The notes under the pieces are model-generated. The model saw only the letters and a program-made list of their open reading frames with translations. It was not told where the DNA came from and made no database searches. The translations under genes were made by a program, and so were the position numbers. Positions 10,610 to 18,795 of a stretch of 64,000 nt of DNA are shown here, in pieces; position 1 is the stretch's first letter; each line of letters opens with the position of its first letter. This DNA is from Vibrio coralliirubri (GTDB lineage Bacteria > Pseudomonadota > Gammaproteobacteria > Enterobacterales > Vibrionaceae), in NCBI RefSeq assembly GCF_024347375.1, contig NZ_AP025470.1, forward strand, positions 496,001 through 560,000. The letters run 5' to 3'.

Positions 10610-11650
10610 ATGGACGAGAATAAACAAAAAGCGTTAGCCGCAGCCCTTGGTCAGATTGAAAAGCAATTTGGTAAAGGTTCTATCATGCGTCTTGGTGATA
10701 ACCGCACAATGGACGTAGAAACTATTTCTACAGGTTCTCTATCTCTAGATATCGCACTAGGTGCTGGTGGCCTACCGATGGGACGTATCGTAGAAGTTTA
10801 CGGTCCAGAATCATCAGGTAAAACAACGCTAACGCTTGAGCTTATTGCTGCAGCACAAAAAGTGGGCAAGACGTGTGCATTCGTTGATGCGGAGCACGCA
10901 CTAGACCCTATCTACGCTCAAAAGCTTGGTGTTGATATCGATGCACTTCTTGTTTCTCAACCAGATACGGGTGAGCAAGCGCTTGAAATCTGTGATGCGC
11001 TGGCTCGTTCAGGTGCAATCGACGTTCTTGTTATTGACTCAGTAGCAGCACTAACACCAAAAGCAGAAATCGAAGGCGAAATGGGCGACAGCCACATGGG
11101 TCTTCAGGCTCGTATGCTTTCTCAAGCGATGCGTAAGCTGACGGGTAACCTTAAGCAGTCTAACTGTATGGCTATCTTCATTAACCAAATTCGTATGAAA
11201 ATTGGTGTGATGTTCGGTAACCCAGAAACAACAACAGGTGGTAACGCACTTAAGTTCTACGCATCTGTTCGCCTTGATATTCGCCGTACTGGTGCGATTA
11301 AAGATGGTGATGAAGTTGTTGGTAACGAAACTCGTATCAAGGTTGTTAAGAACAAGATTGCTGCACCATTCAAACAAGCTGAGACTCAAATCCTTTACGG
11401 TAAAGGCTTCAACCGCGAAGGTGAGCTTATCGACTTAGGTGTTAAGAATAAGCTAGTAGAAAAAGCGGGCGCTTGGTACAGCTACAAAGGCGATAAGATC
11501 GGCCAAGGTAAAGCTAACGCTGGTAAATACCTACGTGAAAACCCAGAAGTTGCTCTAGAGATCGATACTAAACTTCGTGAGTTACTACTGACTCCTGCTG
11601 TTCTTGAAGAGAAGGACGTAGAGAAAGAAGAAGAAAACGAAGAGCTATAA
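10610..11650 (+). CDS. recA: Recombinase RecA
   Basis: RecA forms filaments on single-stranded DNA, drives strand exchange and triggers LexA autocleavage. The 346-residue protein has Walker [21 protein letters not shown], and the L2 segment [10 protein letters not shown], with an acidic C-terminal tail ending [11 protein letters not shown] 10610 is preceded by TGGAGA; the GTG at 10598 is in frame but not needed. Transcription is driven by the LexA-box promoter upstream. No recX follows. Confidence 0.98.
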   Translation: MDENKQKALAAALGQIEKQFGKGSIMRLGDNRTMDVETISTGSLSLDIALGAGGLPMGRIVEVYGPESSGKTTLTLELIAAAQKVGKTCAFVDAEHALDPIYAQKLGVDIDALLVSQPDTGEQALEICDALARSGAIDVLVIDSVAALTPKAEIEGEMGDSHMGLQARMLSQAMRKLTGNLKQSNCMAIFINQIRMKIGVMFGNPETTTGGNALKFYASVRLDIRRTGAIKDGDEVVGNETRIKVVKNKIAAPFKQAETQILYGKGFNREGELIDLGVKNKLVEKAGAWYSYKGDKIGQGKANAGKYLRENPEVALEIDTKLRELLLTPAVLEEKDVEKEEENEEL

Positions 11651-11982
11651 GCTAACGTTTTATAGAGTGGATGTTTGAAAGAAGCATCCGCTTTGAAAGA
11701 ATTTAAAGCCTCGCATATTTTATGCGGGGCTTTTTTATTGGAGCAGCTCCGTCGAGCATGTCTTTGGTCAACTCTCTTTCGTTGACTGAGATTCTTCGGT
11801 ACTAGGTCGTCAATTTAGTTCTGCTTTTCCACGGCTAGATATAGTGGAATATTCTTCATTTTATCGAATTCCAACTAAAATCCTGCCCAAGGGTGTCTTT
11901 TCTACAAGAAAACTAGTCGAAGCCTTAACCATGATCTACAATACCGCAAAATTCTAACTCGACTATTTTCAGGAAGAGCTGC
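11651..11982. other. recA-alaS gap without recX
   Basis: This 332-bp gap holds the recA terminator (about 11706-11739) and no open frame resembling RecX, which in E. coli follows recA. I saw no remnants of it either. An AT-rich stretch before the alaS AGGAAG ribosome site could hold the alaS promoter, but I could not fix its elements. Confidence 0.6.
11706..11739 (+). terminator. Intrinsic terminator after recA
   Basis: AAAGCCTCGCAT and ATGCGGGGCTTT pair around a short AT-rich loop and lead into a run of six T residues. Confidence 0.88.
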
Positions 11983-14565
11983 ATGTACATGAGCACTGAT
12001 GAGGTTCGCAACGCGTTCCTTAAGTTCTTTGAGAGCAAAGAACACCAAATCGTAGACAGTTCATCGTTAGTTCCACATAACGATCCAACCCTGCTATTCA
12101 CTAACGCAGGTATGAACCAATTCAAAGATTGCTTCTTAGGCGCCGAAAAGCGTGCCTACACTCGAGCAACTACGGCTCAGCGTTGTGTACGTGCGGGTGG
12201 TAAACACAATGACCTTGAAAACGTAGGTTTCACGGCTCGTCACCACACGTTCTTCGAAATGCTAGGCAACTTCAGCTTTGGCGACTACTTCAAAGAAGAA
12301 GCGATTGGTTTTGCTTGGGAATTCCTGACAGAAACTCTTCAACTGCCAAAAGAACGTCTACTGGTAACGGTATACGAGACAGATGATGAAGCATTCGATA
12401 TCTGGAACAAGAAAGTAGGTGTTCCTGCTGACCGTATCGTTCGCATTGGCGACAAAGAAGGCGGTAAACAGTTCGAGTCTGATAACTTCTGGACGATGGG
12501 TGACACAGGTCCTTGTGGTCCATGTACTGAAATCTTCTACGATCACGGTGAGCACATCTGGGGCGGCCGTCCTGGTACTCCTGAAGAAGATGGTGACCGT
12601 TTCATCGAGATCTGGAACAACGTATTCATGCAGTTCAACCGTCACGCTGACGGTACAATGGAACCGCTACCTAAGCCTGCTGTAGATACAGGTATGGGTA
12701 TTGAGCGTATTTCTGCAATCATGCAGGGCGTTCACTCTAACTACGAAATTGATGTATTCCAAAAGCTAATCAAAGCGACAGCGGAAGTTGTGGGTCATGA
12801 CGATCTATCTAACCAATCGCTACGCGTTATTGCTGACCACATCCGTTCTTGTTCATTCCTAATCGCTGACGGCGTTATGCCTTCAAACGAAGGTCGTGGC
12901 TACGTTTTACGTCGTATTATTCGTCGTGCAGTTCGTCACGGTAACAAGCTTGGCGCACAAGGCGTGTTCTTCCACAAACTTGTGGGTGTACTGGCTGAAG
13001 TGATGGGCTCTGCGGCAGATGAACTTAAGAAACAGCAAGAGCTTGTTGAAAAAGTACTTCGCATTGAAGAAGAGAACTTTGGTCGTACTCTAGAGCGCGG
13101 CATGGTTATTCTTAATGACGCACTAGATGCACTTGAAGGCAAAGAGCTTGACGGCGAAACAGTTTTCAAACTTTACGATACATACGGCTTCCCAGCTGAC
13201 CTTACTAACGATGTAGCTCGTGAACGCGATTTTACTATCGATGAAGAAGGCTTTGAGAAGGCGATGGAAGCACAGCGTAAGCGTGCACGTGAAGCTGGCC
13301 AATTCGGCACTGATTACAACGCGACAATCAAAGTAGACACCAACACTGAGTTCTGTGGTTACACAGCAACTGAAGGTGCTGGTGAAATCTCTGCGCTATT
13401 CGTTGACGGCGAAGAAGTATCTTCACTATCGGCTGGCGACAAAGCAATCATCATCCTTGAAGAGACACCATTCTACGCTGAGTCAGGCGGTCAATGTGGT
13501 GATGCTGGTACACTAAAAACAGCGTCGGGTCTTTTCAAAGTTCAAGATACTCAGAAGCTAGGTAACGCATTTGCGCACCACGGTGAGCTAGTTGAAGGTG
13601 TATTTGCTAAGGGCGATAAAGTAGAAGCAACGGTTGACGCTGAGCGTCGTGCTGCTATCTCACTAAACCACTCTGCAACGCACTTACTTCACTCTGCACT
13701 GCGCGAAGTGCTAGGTGAGCACGTCGCTCAAAAAGGTTCTTTAGTTAAGCCAGACAACCTACGTTTTGACTTCTCTAACCTTGAAGCGGTAACACCGGCA
13801 CAGATTAAAGAAGTAGAGCGTTTGGTTAACGCACAAGTTCGTAAGAACCACGTGATTGAAACCAACATCATGGACATCGAGTCAGCGAAAGAAAAAGGTG
13901 CAATGGCACTGTTTGGCGAGAAGTACGATGATGAAGTTCGCGTTCTATCTATGGGCGATTTCTCTACTGAACTTTGTGGTGGTATCCACGCAAGCAACAC
14001 GGGTGATATCGGCCTATTCAAGATCACTTCTGAAGGTGGTATTGCTGCGGGTATTCGTCGTATTGAAGCGGTAACGGGTGAAGCTGCTCTAGATGCAGTA
14101 GAAGCTCAGGCTAACGCTTACGAAGAGAAACTTGCTGAATCAGCTAAGAAAGCGAAATCGCTAGAGAAAGAAATTCAACTGCTTAAAGAAAAGATGGCTG
14201 CTGCAGAAAGCGCAAACATCATGGGCAAAGTAGAAGACATCTCTGGTACTAAAGTTCTGGTTGCTGCAATTGAAGGCGCAGACAACAAGAACTTACGTAC
14301 TATGGTTGATAACGCTAAAAACCAAGTAGGTAGCGGTATCATCCTGATCGCAAACGTAGCAGACGGTAAAGTTGGCTTGATTGCTGGTGTAACCAAAGAC
14401 CTAATCGGCAAAGTAAAAGCGGGTGATCTCGTTAAGATGGTTGCTGAGCAAGTTGGCGGTAAAGGCGGCGGTCGTCCAGATATGGCTCAAGCGGGCGGTA
14501 CAGACGTTGAAGCACTGCCAGAAGCGCTTAAATCTGTGCGTACTTGGCTAGAAGAACGTCTTTAA
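11983..14565 (+). CDS. alaS: Alanine--tRNA ligase
   Basis: AlaS charges tRNA-Ala and edits mischarged Ser and Gly. The 860-residue protein shows the class II catalytic core ([31 protein letters not shown]), the editing-domain zinc motif [13 protein letters not shown], the second zinc motif [13 protein letters not shown], and a C-terminal coiled coil plus DHHA1 domain ending in [16 protein letters not shown] 11983 sits six bases behind AGGAAG; ATG 11989 is an alternative start. A strong terminator follows. Confidence 0.98.
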   Translation: MYMSTDEVRNAFLKFFESKEHQIVDSSSLVPHNDPTLLFTNAGMNQFKDCFLGAEKRAYTRATTAQRCVRAGGKHNDLENVGFTARHHTFFEMLGNFSFGDYFKEEAIGFAWEFLTETLQLPKERLLVTVYETDDEAFDIWNKKVGVPADRIVRIGDKEGGKQFESDNFWTMGDTGPCGPCTEIFYDHGEHIWGGRPGTPEEDGDRFIEIWNNVFMQFNRHADGTMEPLPKPAVDTGMGIERISAIMQGVHSNYEIDVFQKLIKATAEVVGHDDLSNQSLRVIADHIRSCSFLIADGVMPSNEGRGYVLRRIIRRAVRHGNKLGAQGVFFHKLVGVLAEVMGSAADELKKQQELVEKVLRIEEENFGRTLERGMVILNDALDALEGKELDGETVFKLYDTYGFPADLTNDVARERDFTIDEEGFEKAMEAQRKRAREAGQFGTDYNATIKVDTNTEFCGYTATEGAGEISALFVDGEEVSSLSAGDKAIIILEETPFYAESGGQCGDAGTLKTASGLFKVQDTQKLGNAFAHHGELVEGVFAKGDKVEATVDAERRAAISLNHSATHLLHSALREVLGEHVAQKGSLVKPDNLRFDFSNLEAVTPAQIKEVERLVNAQVRKNHVIETNIMDIESAKEKGAMALFGEKYDDEVRVLSMGDFSTELCGGIHASNTGDIGLFKITSEGGIAAGIRRIEAVTGEAALDAVEAQANAYEEKLAESAKKAKSLEKEIQLLKEKMAAAESANIMGKVEDISGTKVLVAAIEGADNKNLRTMVDNAKNQVGSGIILIANVADGKVGLIAGVTKDLIGKVKAGDLVKMVAEQVGGKGGGRPDMAQAGGTDVEALPEALKSVRTWLEERL

Positions 14566-14584
14566 GCTTAAGTAATTGATACAA

Positions 14585-14616
14585 AGATGCCCAATCAGTT
14601 GATTGGGCATCTTTTA
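14585..14616 (+). terminator. Intrinsic terminator after alaS
   Basis: AGATGCCCAATC and GATTGGGCATCT form a perfect 12-bp stem with an AGTT loop, followed by a T-rich tract. Confidence 0.9.
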
Positions 14617-14658
14617 TTTTGCTTATTGGAAGTGTGTTTAAACAAGGTTTGATTGAGA

Positions 14659-14706
14659 TTAACCAAGAAGTCTAATGGTGGAGTTAGACTCCTTGGTTAA
14701 TTTTTT
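14659..14706 (+). terminator. Terminator-like hairpin in the aspartokinase leader
   Basis: TTAACCAA (14659-14666) pairs with TTGGTTAA (14693-14700), and AGTCTAA pairs with TTAGACT inside it; a GA/CC internal loop separates the two helices. TTTTTT follows at once. It lies behind the alaS terminator and before the aspartokinase gene, so it may be a second terminator or an attenuator. Confidence 0.6.
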
Positions 14707-14779
14707 ATTGCTTCGCCCTGACGCGGAGTATGTGTTTTTTTGTCATATATAGACATTGGTCTTGGGAAGGTGAGGACGG

Positions 14780-15967
14780 GTGAAAATGCCTCTTATCGTG
14801 CAGAAATTTGGTGGAACGTCGGTGGGTTCAATTGAACGAATCCATCATGTAGCAGAAAAAATCATTGAAGCGAAAAATGAAGGGAACCAGATTGTGGTTG
14901 TCGTTTCTGCTATGTCTGGTGAAACAAATCGATTAGTTAACTTAGCCACGCAAGTTGATAGCGTACCAAACGCTAGAGAACTGGATGTGTTGTTAACGGC
15001 TGGCGAGCAAGTTTCCATGGCCTTGTTAGCAATGACGTTACACAAGTTAGGTTATGAAGCGACATCGATGACTGGCTACCAAGCCAAGATACACACGGAT
15101 TCTAATCATAATAATGCAGCGATTGAGCGTATTGATACTGCTCCGATTCAAGCTCTGCTAGATGACAACCAGATTGTTATTGTTGCAGGCTTTCAAGGGT
15201 TCAATGCGAAAGGTGATATCACAACATTAGGCCGCGGTGGTTCAGATACTACAGCGGTAGCGCTTGCGGGTGCCTTGCAGGCGAAAGAATGCCAGATCTA
15301 TACTGATGTAGATGGTGTTTACTCTTGTGACCCTAGAGTCGTAAAGCAATCTCAGAAATTAGATACTTTAGACTTTCCTTCTATGGAAGAGATGGCTCGC
15401 CGAGGCGCTAAGGTTTTGCACCTTCCTTGTGTTCAATATGCATGGCAGCACAACGTGCCATTGCGAGTGCTTTCAAGCTTTGAACAAGGCGAGGGCACAT
15501 TGATCGCGGGTAATCATTGTTTGAATGACATTGCTGGCATCGCCATCCAAAGAGATATGGTACGTATCGAGTGTTTGAATGAAGATTTACCGTCTTTCAT
15601 TTCACATTGCCAACTGTTGGGTATCGAAGTCTGTAGTGTGATCGAGGAAACAGAACGGGCAGCACTCATTATTAAACAAGACATAAGTGCCAAATTAAAA
15701 CTAGTTTTTGCTGAGAAAATCCGTAATAGTGAACAGGTTAGTTTGTTAACTGTGGTAGGAAGCCGAACACAAGAAATTGTGGTCAGTTCACATGGATTGT
15801 TGTCTGAAGGCGAAATTGATGTACAGCATCACTTATTGCAGCAGCAGTCTTTAACTTTGGTGATATCACCAACGCAAGTCGATATGGCTGCTAACATATT
15901 ACACAATGCATACATCGTAGCGCGTGAAACACAGGGTTATCCTAAAAAAGAAGTGCATTTTGGTTAA
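14780..15967 (+). CDS. lysC: Aspartate kinase (monofunctional)
   Basis: Aspartokinase phosphorylates aspartate, the first step towards lysine, threonine, methionine and diaminopimelate. The 395-residue protein has the kinase signature VQKFGGTSVGS, the GRGGSDTTAVALA motif and IYTDVDGVYSCDPR, followed by a C-terminal regulatory region with ACT-like repeats (about 260-390). It lacks a homoserine dehydrogenase domain. The start is GTG 14780 or ATG 14786, both served by AAGGTGAGG. The symbol lysC is the usual one for this Vibrio locus; which end product inhibits it cannot be read from the sequence. csrA follows, as in other vibrios. Confidence 0.9.
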   Translation: MKMPLIVQKFGGTSVGSIERIHHVAEKIIEAKNEGNQIVVVVSAMSGETNRLVNLATQVDSVPNARELDVLLTAGEQVSMALLAMTLHKLGYEATSMTGYQAKIHTDSNHNNAAIERIDTAPIQALLDDNQIVIVAGFQGFNAKGDITTLGRGGSDTTAVALAGALQAKECQIYTDVDGVYSCDPRVVKQSQKLDTLDFPSMEEMARRGAKVLHLPCVQYAWQHNVPLRVLSSFEQGEGTLIAGNHCLNDIAGIAIQRDMVRIECLNEDLPSFISHCQLLGIEVCSVIEETERAALIIKQDISAKLKLVFAEKIRNSEQVSLLTVVGSRTQEIVVSSHGLLSEGEIDVQHHLLQQQSLTLVISPTQVDMAANILHNAYIVARETQGYPKKEVHFG

Positions 15968-16059
15968 ATAAACTCAATCGATAGTTTACGAAAATATAAC
16001 TTTTGTTGGATAATGCTCTCGTAGCTAGATAAATTTAGAGATTACTCAAGGAGCAAAGA

Positions 16060-16257
16060 ATGCTAATTTTGACTCGCCGCGTTGGCGAAACACTGATGAT
16101 TGGTGATGAAGTAACAGTTACTGTACTAGGCGTTAAAGGTAACCAAGTACGTATCGGTGTTAACGCACCTAAAGAAGTATCTGTTCACCGTGAAGAGATC
16201 TACATGCGCATTCAAGCTGAAAAAGGTAATGGTAACGTTGCATCTGGCAACTACTAA
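16060..16257 (+). CDS. csrA: Carbon storage regulator CsrA
   Basis: CsrA is a dimeric RNA-binding protein that binds GGA motifs in mRNA leaders and controls central carbon metabolism, motility and, in vibrios, quorum-sensing output. The 65-residue protein begins [27 protein letters not shown] and carries the conserved RNA-contact segment [12 protein letters not shown] 16060 has a good AAGGAG site. Transcription ends at a strong hairpin 20 bp downstream. Confidence 0.97.
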   Translation: MLILTRRVGETLMIGDEVTVTVLGVKGNQVRIGVNAPKEVSVHREEIYMRIQAEKGNGNVASGNY

Positions 16258-16275
16258 TACTTTTGCGTAGAGAAG

Positions 16276-16302
16276 AGGCTAGCATTGTTGCTAGCCTTTT
16301 TT
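16276..16302 (+). terminator. Intrinsic terminator after csrA
   Basis: AGGCTAGCA (16276-16284) and TGCTAGCCT (16289-16297) form a perfect 9-bp stem with a TTGT loop and a six-T tail. Confidence 0.92.
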
Positions 16303-16688
16303 GATCTTGGGGAACCGAAACACTCATTGGGACATAGATGGGTTGGATAACGGATCGGTCTCAAAGTGGTGAAGTGAATGCTTTGTGATACTGCGAGATA
16401 CAGACAAGGTTGAACAGAACGGTTGCTCTGTATTTTGTTTGGCAAAACTCAAGATTTATTCGCTTCCCCTATGGCGAAAATACGAATCCCGTAGTATTGT
16501 GCCATCAGCGGTAGCACTTGCTGCTGGAGAAATTAGATAATTGTTTTCGGCTGTTTATTATTGCCAATCTTTCACCTTAATTTTTAAGGGAAAAAGCGCG
16601 ATTTGAATCTTATAAGTTCAATTTGCAAGCGCTTTGATTAAATAGCAAACGGTTGAGTGTTTTTGTCCAATTTTTTTCAATAAAGTGT
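16303..16688. other. Gene-free stretch between csrA and the tRNA cluster
   Basis: About 390 bp with no convincing gene. Open frames here are short, lack ribosome sites and one runs into the tRNA genes. I see no clear stable RNA, but I cannot exclude an unrecognised small RNA. Confidence 0.5.
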
Positions 16689-16716
16689 TTGACATATTTT
16701 CGGTAAAACGTAATAT
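16689..16716 (+). promoter_or_regulatory. Promoter of the tRNA cluster
   Basis: A perfect -35 TTGACA (16689-16694) is followed after 16 bp by -10 TAATAT (16711-16716) and a CCTCCGC discriminator. This GC-rich discriminator is typical of stringently controlled stable-RNA promoters. The first tRNA begins 15 bp downstream. Confidence 0.85.
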
Positions 16717-16731
16717 GTGCCTCCGCAAGAC

Positions 16732-16824
16732 GGTGAGGTGGCCGAGAGGCCGAAGGCGCTCCCCTGCTAAGGGAGTATGTGGTTTGTAGCTGCATCGAGG
16801 GTTCGAATCCCTCCCTCACCGCCA
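16732..16824 (+). tRNA. tRNA-Ser (anticodon GCT)
   Basis: 93 nt with encoded CCA. The acceptor stem GGTGAGG/CCTCACC, the anticodon arm CCCCTGCTAAGGG, a long variable arm and the GGTTCGAATCC T arm are all present. It differs from the second Ser copy by one base in the D arm. Confidence 0.97.
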
Positions 16825-16867
16825 TTTCTTGCGAGTCTAAAATTAGCAATTTAGACAATGTAAATGT

Positions 16868-16944
16868 GCGTCCTTAGCTCAGCTGGATAGAGTACCTGGC
16901 TACGAACCAGGCGGTCGGAGGTTCGAATCCTCCAGGACGCGCCA
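16868..16944 (+). tRNA. tRNA-Arg (anticodon ACG), acceptor type A
   Basis: 77 nt with encoded CCA. The anticodon arm is CCTGGCTACGAACCAGG; A34 is normally edited to inosine to read CGU, CGC and CGA. Acceptor stem GCGTCCT/AGGACGC. Confidence 0.97.
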
Positions 16945-16988
16945 TTCTCTCTTCTCTTACTTGTAAGTGATGTGAGAATAATGAATTA

Positions 16989-17081
16989 GGTGAGGTGGCC
17001 GAGTGGCCGAAGGCGCTCCCCTGCTAAGGGAGTATGTGGTTTGTAGCTGCATCGAGGGTTCGAATCCCTCCCTCACCGCCA
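16989..17081 (+). tRNA. tRNA-Ser (anticodon GCT), second copy
   Basis: 93 nt with CCA, identical to the copy at 16732 except GAGTGGCC in place of GAGAGGCC in the D arm. The Ser-Arg pair is thus present twice in tandem (16732-16944 and 16989-17247). Confidence 0.97.
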
Positions 17082-17170
17082 TTCATTACAGGCCGATGGC
17101 CTTTTTTTTTCTTCGTAGCAAGAAGAATGTGATATATTTCACAACTTCATTCTTAATGAATGAACACCGT

Positions 17171-17247
17171 GCGTCCTTAGCTCAGCTGGATAGAGTACCT
17201 GGCTACGAACCAGGCGGTCGGAGGTTCGAATCCTCCAGGACGCGCCA
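17171..17247 (+). tRNA. tRNA-Arg (ACG), acceptor type A
   Basis: 77 nt with CCA, same sequence as the first Arg copy; acceptor GCGTCCT/AGGACGC. Confidence 0.97.
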
Positions 17248-17314
17248 CTATTTAAGGGTTTATTTCTTTTAAGAATGAAAGTCCTTGTATTGACTAAGTT
17301 GATACTAAAACCGT

Positions 17315-17391
17315 GCGCTCTTAGCTCAGCTGGATAGAGTACCTGGCTACGAACCAGGCGGTCGGAGGTTCGAATCCTCCAGAGCGCGCCA
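17315..17391 (+). tRNA. tRNA-Arg (ACG), acceptor type B
   Basis: 77 nt with CCA. The body equals type A, but the acceptor stem is GCGCTCT/AGAGCGC, with compensating changes on both sides. Confidence 0.97.
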
Positions 17392-17471
17392 CTATTTAGG
17401 GTTTAGTTCTGATAAGAATGTGAATCCTGATATTGATAAATCGTTCGTCGAGAATTAATATCAAAAACTGT

Positions 17472-17548
17472 GCGTCCTTAGCTCAGCTGGATAGAGTACC
17501 TGGCTACGAACCAGGCGGTCGGAGGTTCGAATCCTCCAGGACGCGCCA
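17472..17548 (+). tRNA. tRNA-Arg (ACG), acceptor type A
   Basis: 77 nt with CCA; acceptor GCGTCCT/AGGACGC. It is preceded by a spacer containing TGATAT ... ATATCA. Confidence 0.97.
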
Positions 17549-17627
17549 CTATTTAGGGCTTCTTTCTTATAAGAACAGAAATCCTTGTATTGAGTTGTTG
17601 TTTACAACAAATTGATACTAAAACCGT

Positions 17628-17704
17628 GCGCTCTTAGCTCAGCTGGATAGAGTACCTGGCTACGAACCAGGCGGTCGGAGGTTCGAATCCTCCAGAGCGC
17701 GCCA
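17628..17704 (+). tRNA. tRNA-Arg (ACG), acceptor type B
   Basis: 77 nt with CCA; acceptor GCGCTCT/AGAGCGC. The preceding spacer holds a TTGTTG-TTTA-CAACAA-like hairpin. Confidence 0.97.
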
Positions 17705-17762
17705 CTATTTAGGGTTTCTTTTATGAACCCCTGATATTGGGAATACCGATATCGAAAACTGC

Positions 17763-17839
17763 GCGTCCTTAGCTCAGCTGGATAGAGTACCTGGCTACGA
17801 ACCAGGCGGTCGGAGGTTCGAATCCTCCAGGACGCGCCA
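17763..17839 (+). tRNA. tRNA-Arg (ACG), acceptor type A
   Basis: 77 nt with CCA; acceptor GCGTCCT/AGGACGC. The preceding spacer is one of the two short ones, 58 bp. Confidence 0.97.
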
Positions 17840-17896
17840 CTCTTTAGGGTTTCCTTGTGAACTCCTGATATTGGGAATACTGATATCGAAAACCGT

Positions 17897-17973
17897 GCGT
17901 CCTTAGCTCAGCTGGATAGAGTACCTGGCTACGAACCAGGCGGTCGGAGGTTCGAATCCTCCAGGACGCGCCA
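17897..17973 (+). tRNA. tRNA-Arg (ACG), acceptor type A
   Basis: 77 nt with CCA; acceptor GCGTCCT/AGGACGC. Its 57-bp upstream spacer is almost the same as the one before 17763. Confidence 0.97.
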
Positions 17974-18054
17974 CTATTTAGGGTTTCTTTCTTATAAGAA
18001 TGAAATCCTTATATTGATCTGTTGTTAGTAACAATGAATTGATATTAAAACCGT

Positions 18055-18131
18055 GCGCTCTTAGCTCAGCTGGATAGAGTACCTGGCTACGAACCAGGCG
18101 GTCGGAGGTTCGAATCCTCCAGAGCGCGCCA
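18055..18131 (+). tRNA. tRNA-Arg (ACG), acceptor type B, last of the cluster
   Basis: 77 nt with CCA; acceptor GCGCTCT/AGAGCGC. A terminator follows within 15 bp. Confidence 0.97.
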
Positions 18132-18140
18132 CATTATTAG

Positions 18141-18170
18141 AAAAAGCCTCGTTTATACGAGGCTTTTTTT
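18141..18170 (+). terminator. Intrinsic terminator of the tRNA cluster
   Basis: GCCTCGT and ACGAGGC form a 7-bp stem with a TTAT loop, preceded by an A-run and followed by seven T residues. Confidence 0.92.
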
Positions 18171-18410
18171 ATGTCTGCTGTAAATTTGTTGCGACAATGT
18201 TAAATTTGTTCGTTGTTTAACTTGTTGTATTTAAAGTAGTTCTTGATTACTTCTTTGTTATTCCACCTTTCTCATATCAATTCCCAGAAAAGCCCCGTTT
18301 AAGTCACAGTTTAAATATCTAAAAATGACGTATTTGACAGATTTATGTGATCTGATAGGCGAATAATTAACCTTATGTGTGCGTTATCCGTAACAGAACC
18401 TTAAACAAAA
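18171..18410. other. Gene-free stretch before oadGAB
   Basis: No gene is seen. A TTGACA at about 18332 followed by a TGTGATCTGAT half-site resembles part of a CRP site, but the second half is poor and no good -10 follows. It probably belongs to the oad regulatory region. Confidence 0.4.
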
Positions 18411-18438
18411 TTGACAAACTTTTACCAATCGAGATAAT
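18411..18438 (+). promoter_or_regulatory. Promoter of oadGAB
   Basis: A perfect -35 TTGACA (18411-18416) and -10 GATAAT (18433-18438) are separated by 16 bp. They lie about 70 bp before the oadG ATG, leaving a short leader. Confidence 0.75.
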
Positions 18439-18506
18439 CCATGGGTCGGGATCACTATTCGCTGAAATCCTGTACGTATGTCAGGATGACGAAGAAAGGA
18501 AGCAAC

Positions 18507-18764
18507 ATGACTAATATTGGAAGCCTGCTAGGAGATGCGGCGACTCTAATGATAACGGGGATGTCCGTTGTCTTTATTTTCCTAACTATTCTGGTTTACC
18601 TCGTTCGGTTGATGTCAAAACTGGTACCAGAAGAAGTACCAGAGCCGATCGCAGCACCTAAAAAAATTCAAAAATCACAATCAAACCCTTCAGCTGTTAG
18701 TCCACAGGTAGTGGCAGCAATTTCGGCCGCGGTTCATCAATACCGTGCGTCTACTGCTAAGTAG
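18507..18764 (+). CDS. oadG: Oxaloacetate decarboxylase gamma subunit
   Basis: OadG is the small membrane subunit that holds together the sodium-pumping oxaloacetate decarboxylase. From ATG 18507 (AAAGGAAG ribosome site) the 85-residue protein has one N-terminal membrane segment (about residues 12-35) and a Pro/Lys-rich cytoplasmic tail. The frame opens at 18441, but those 22 extra residues are unlikely. oadA follows after about 30 bp. Confidence 0.92.
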   Translation: MTNIGSLLGDAATLMITGMSVVFIFLTILVYLVRLMSKLVPEEVPEPIAAPKKIQKSQSNPSAVSPQVVAAISAAVHQYRASTAK

Positions 18765-18795
18765 CATTTAAAGGATTAAAAAGGAGTTTATGAGC

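Noticed and set aside
14613..14779. Lysine riboswitch before the aspartokinase gene
   Set aside because: The region is short and I could not find the five-helix core; only terminator-like hairpins are visible.
16303..16688. CsrB-like small RNA behind csrA
   Set aside because: I do not see the many GGA-bearing hairpins that define CsrB-type RNAs, and no terminator closes such a transcript.
17003..17615. Open frames running through the tRNA genes
   Set aside because: They translate tRNA sequence (for example the repeated LAQLDRVPGYEPGG) and are not real genes.
18330..18360. CRP site before oadG
   Set aside because: TGTGA is present, but the second half TCACA is not; too weak to list as a site.
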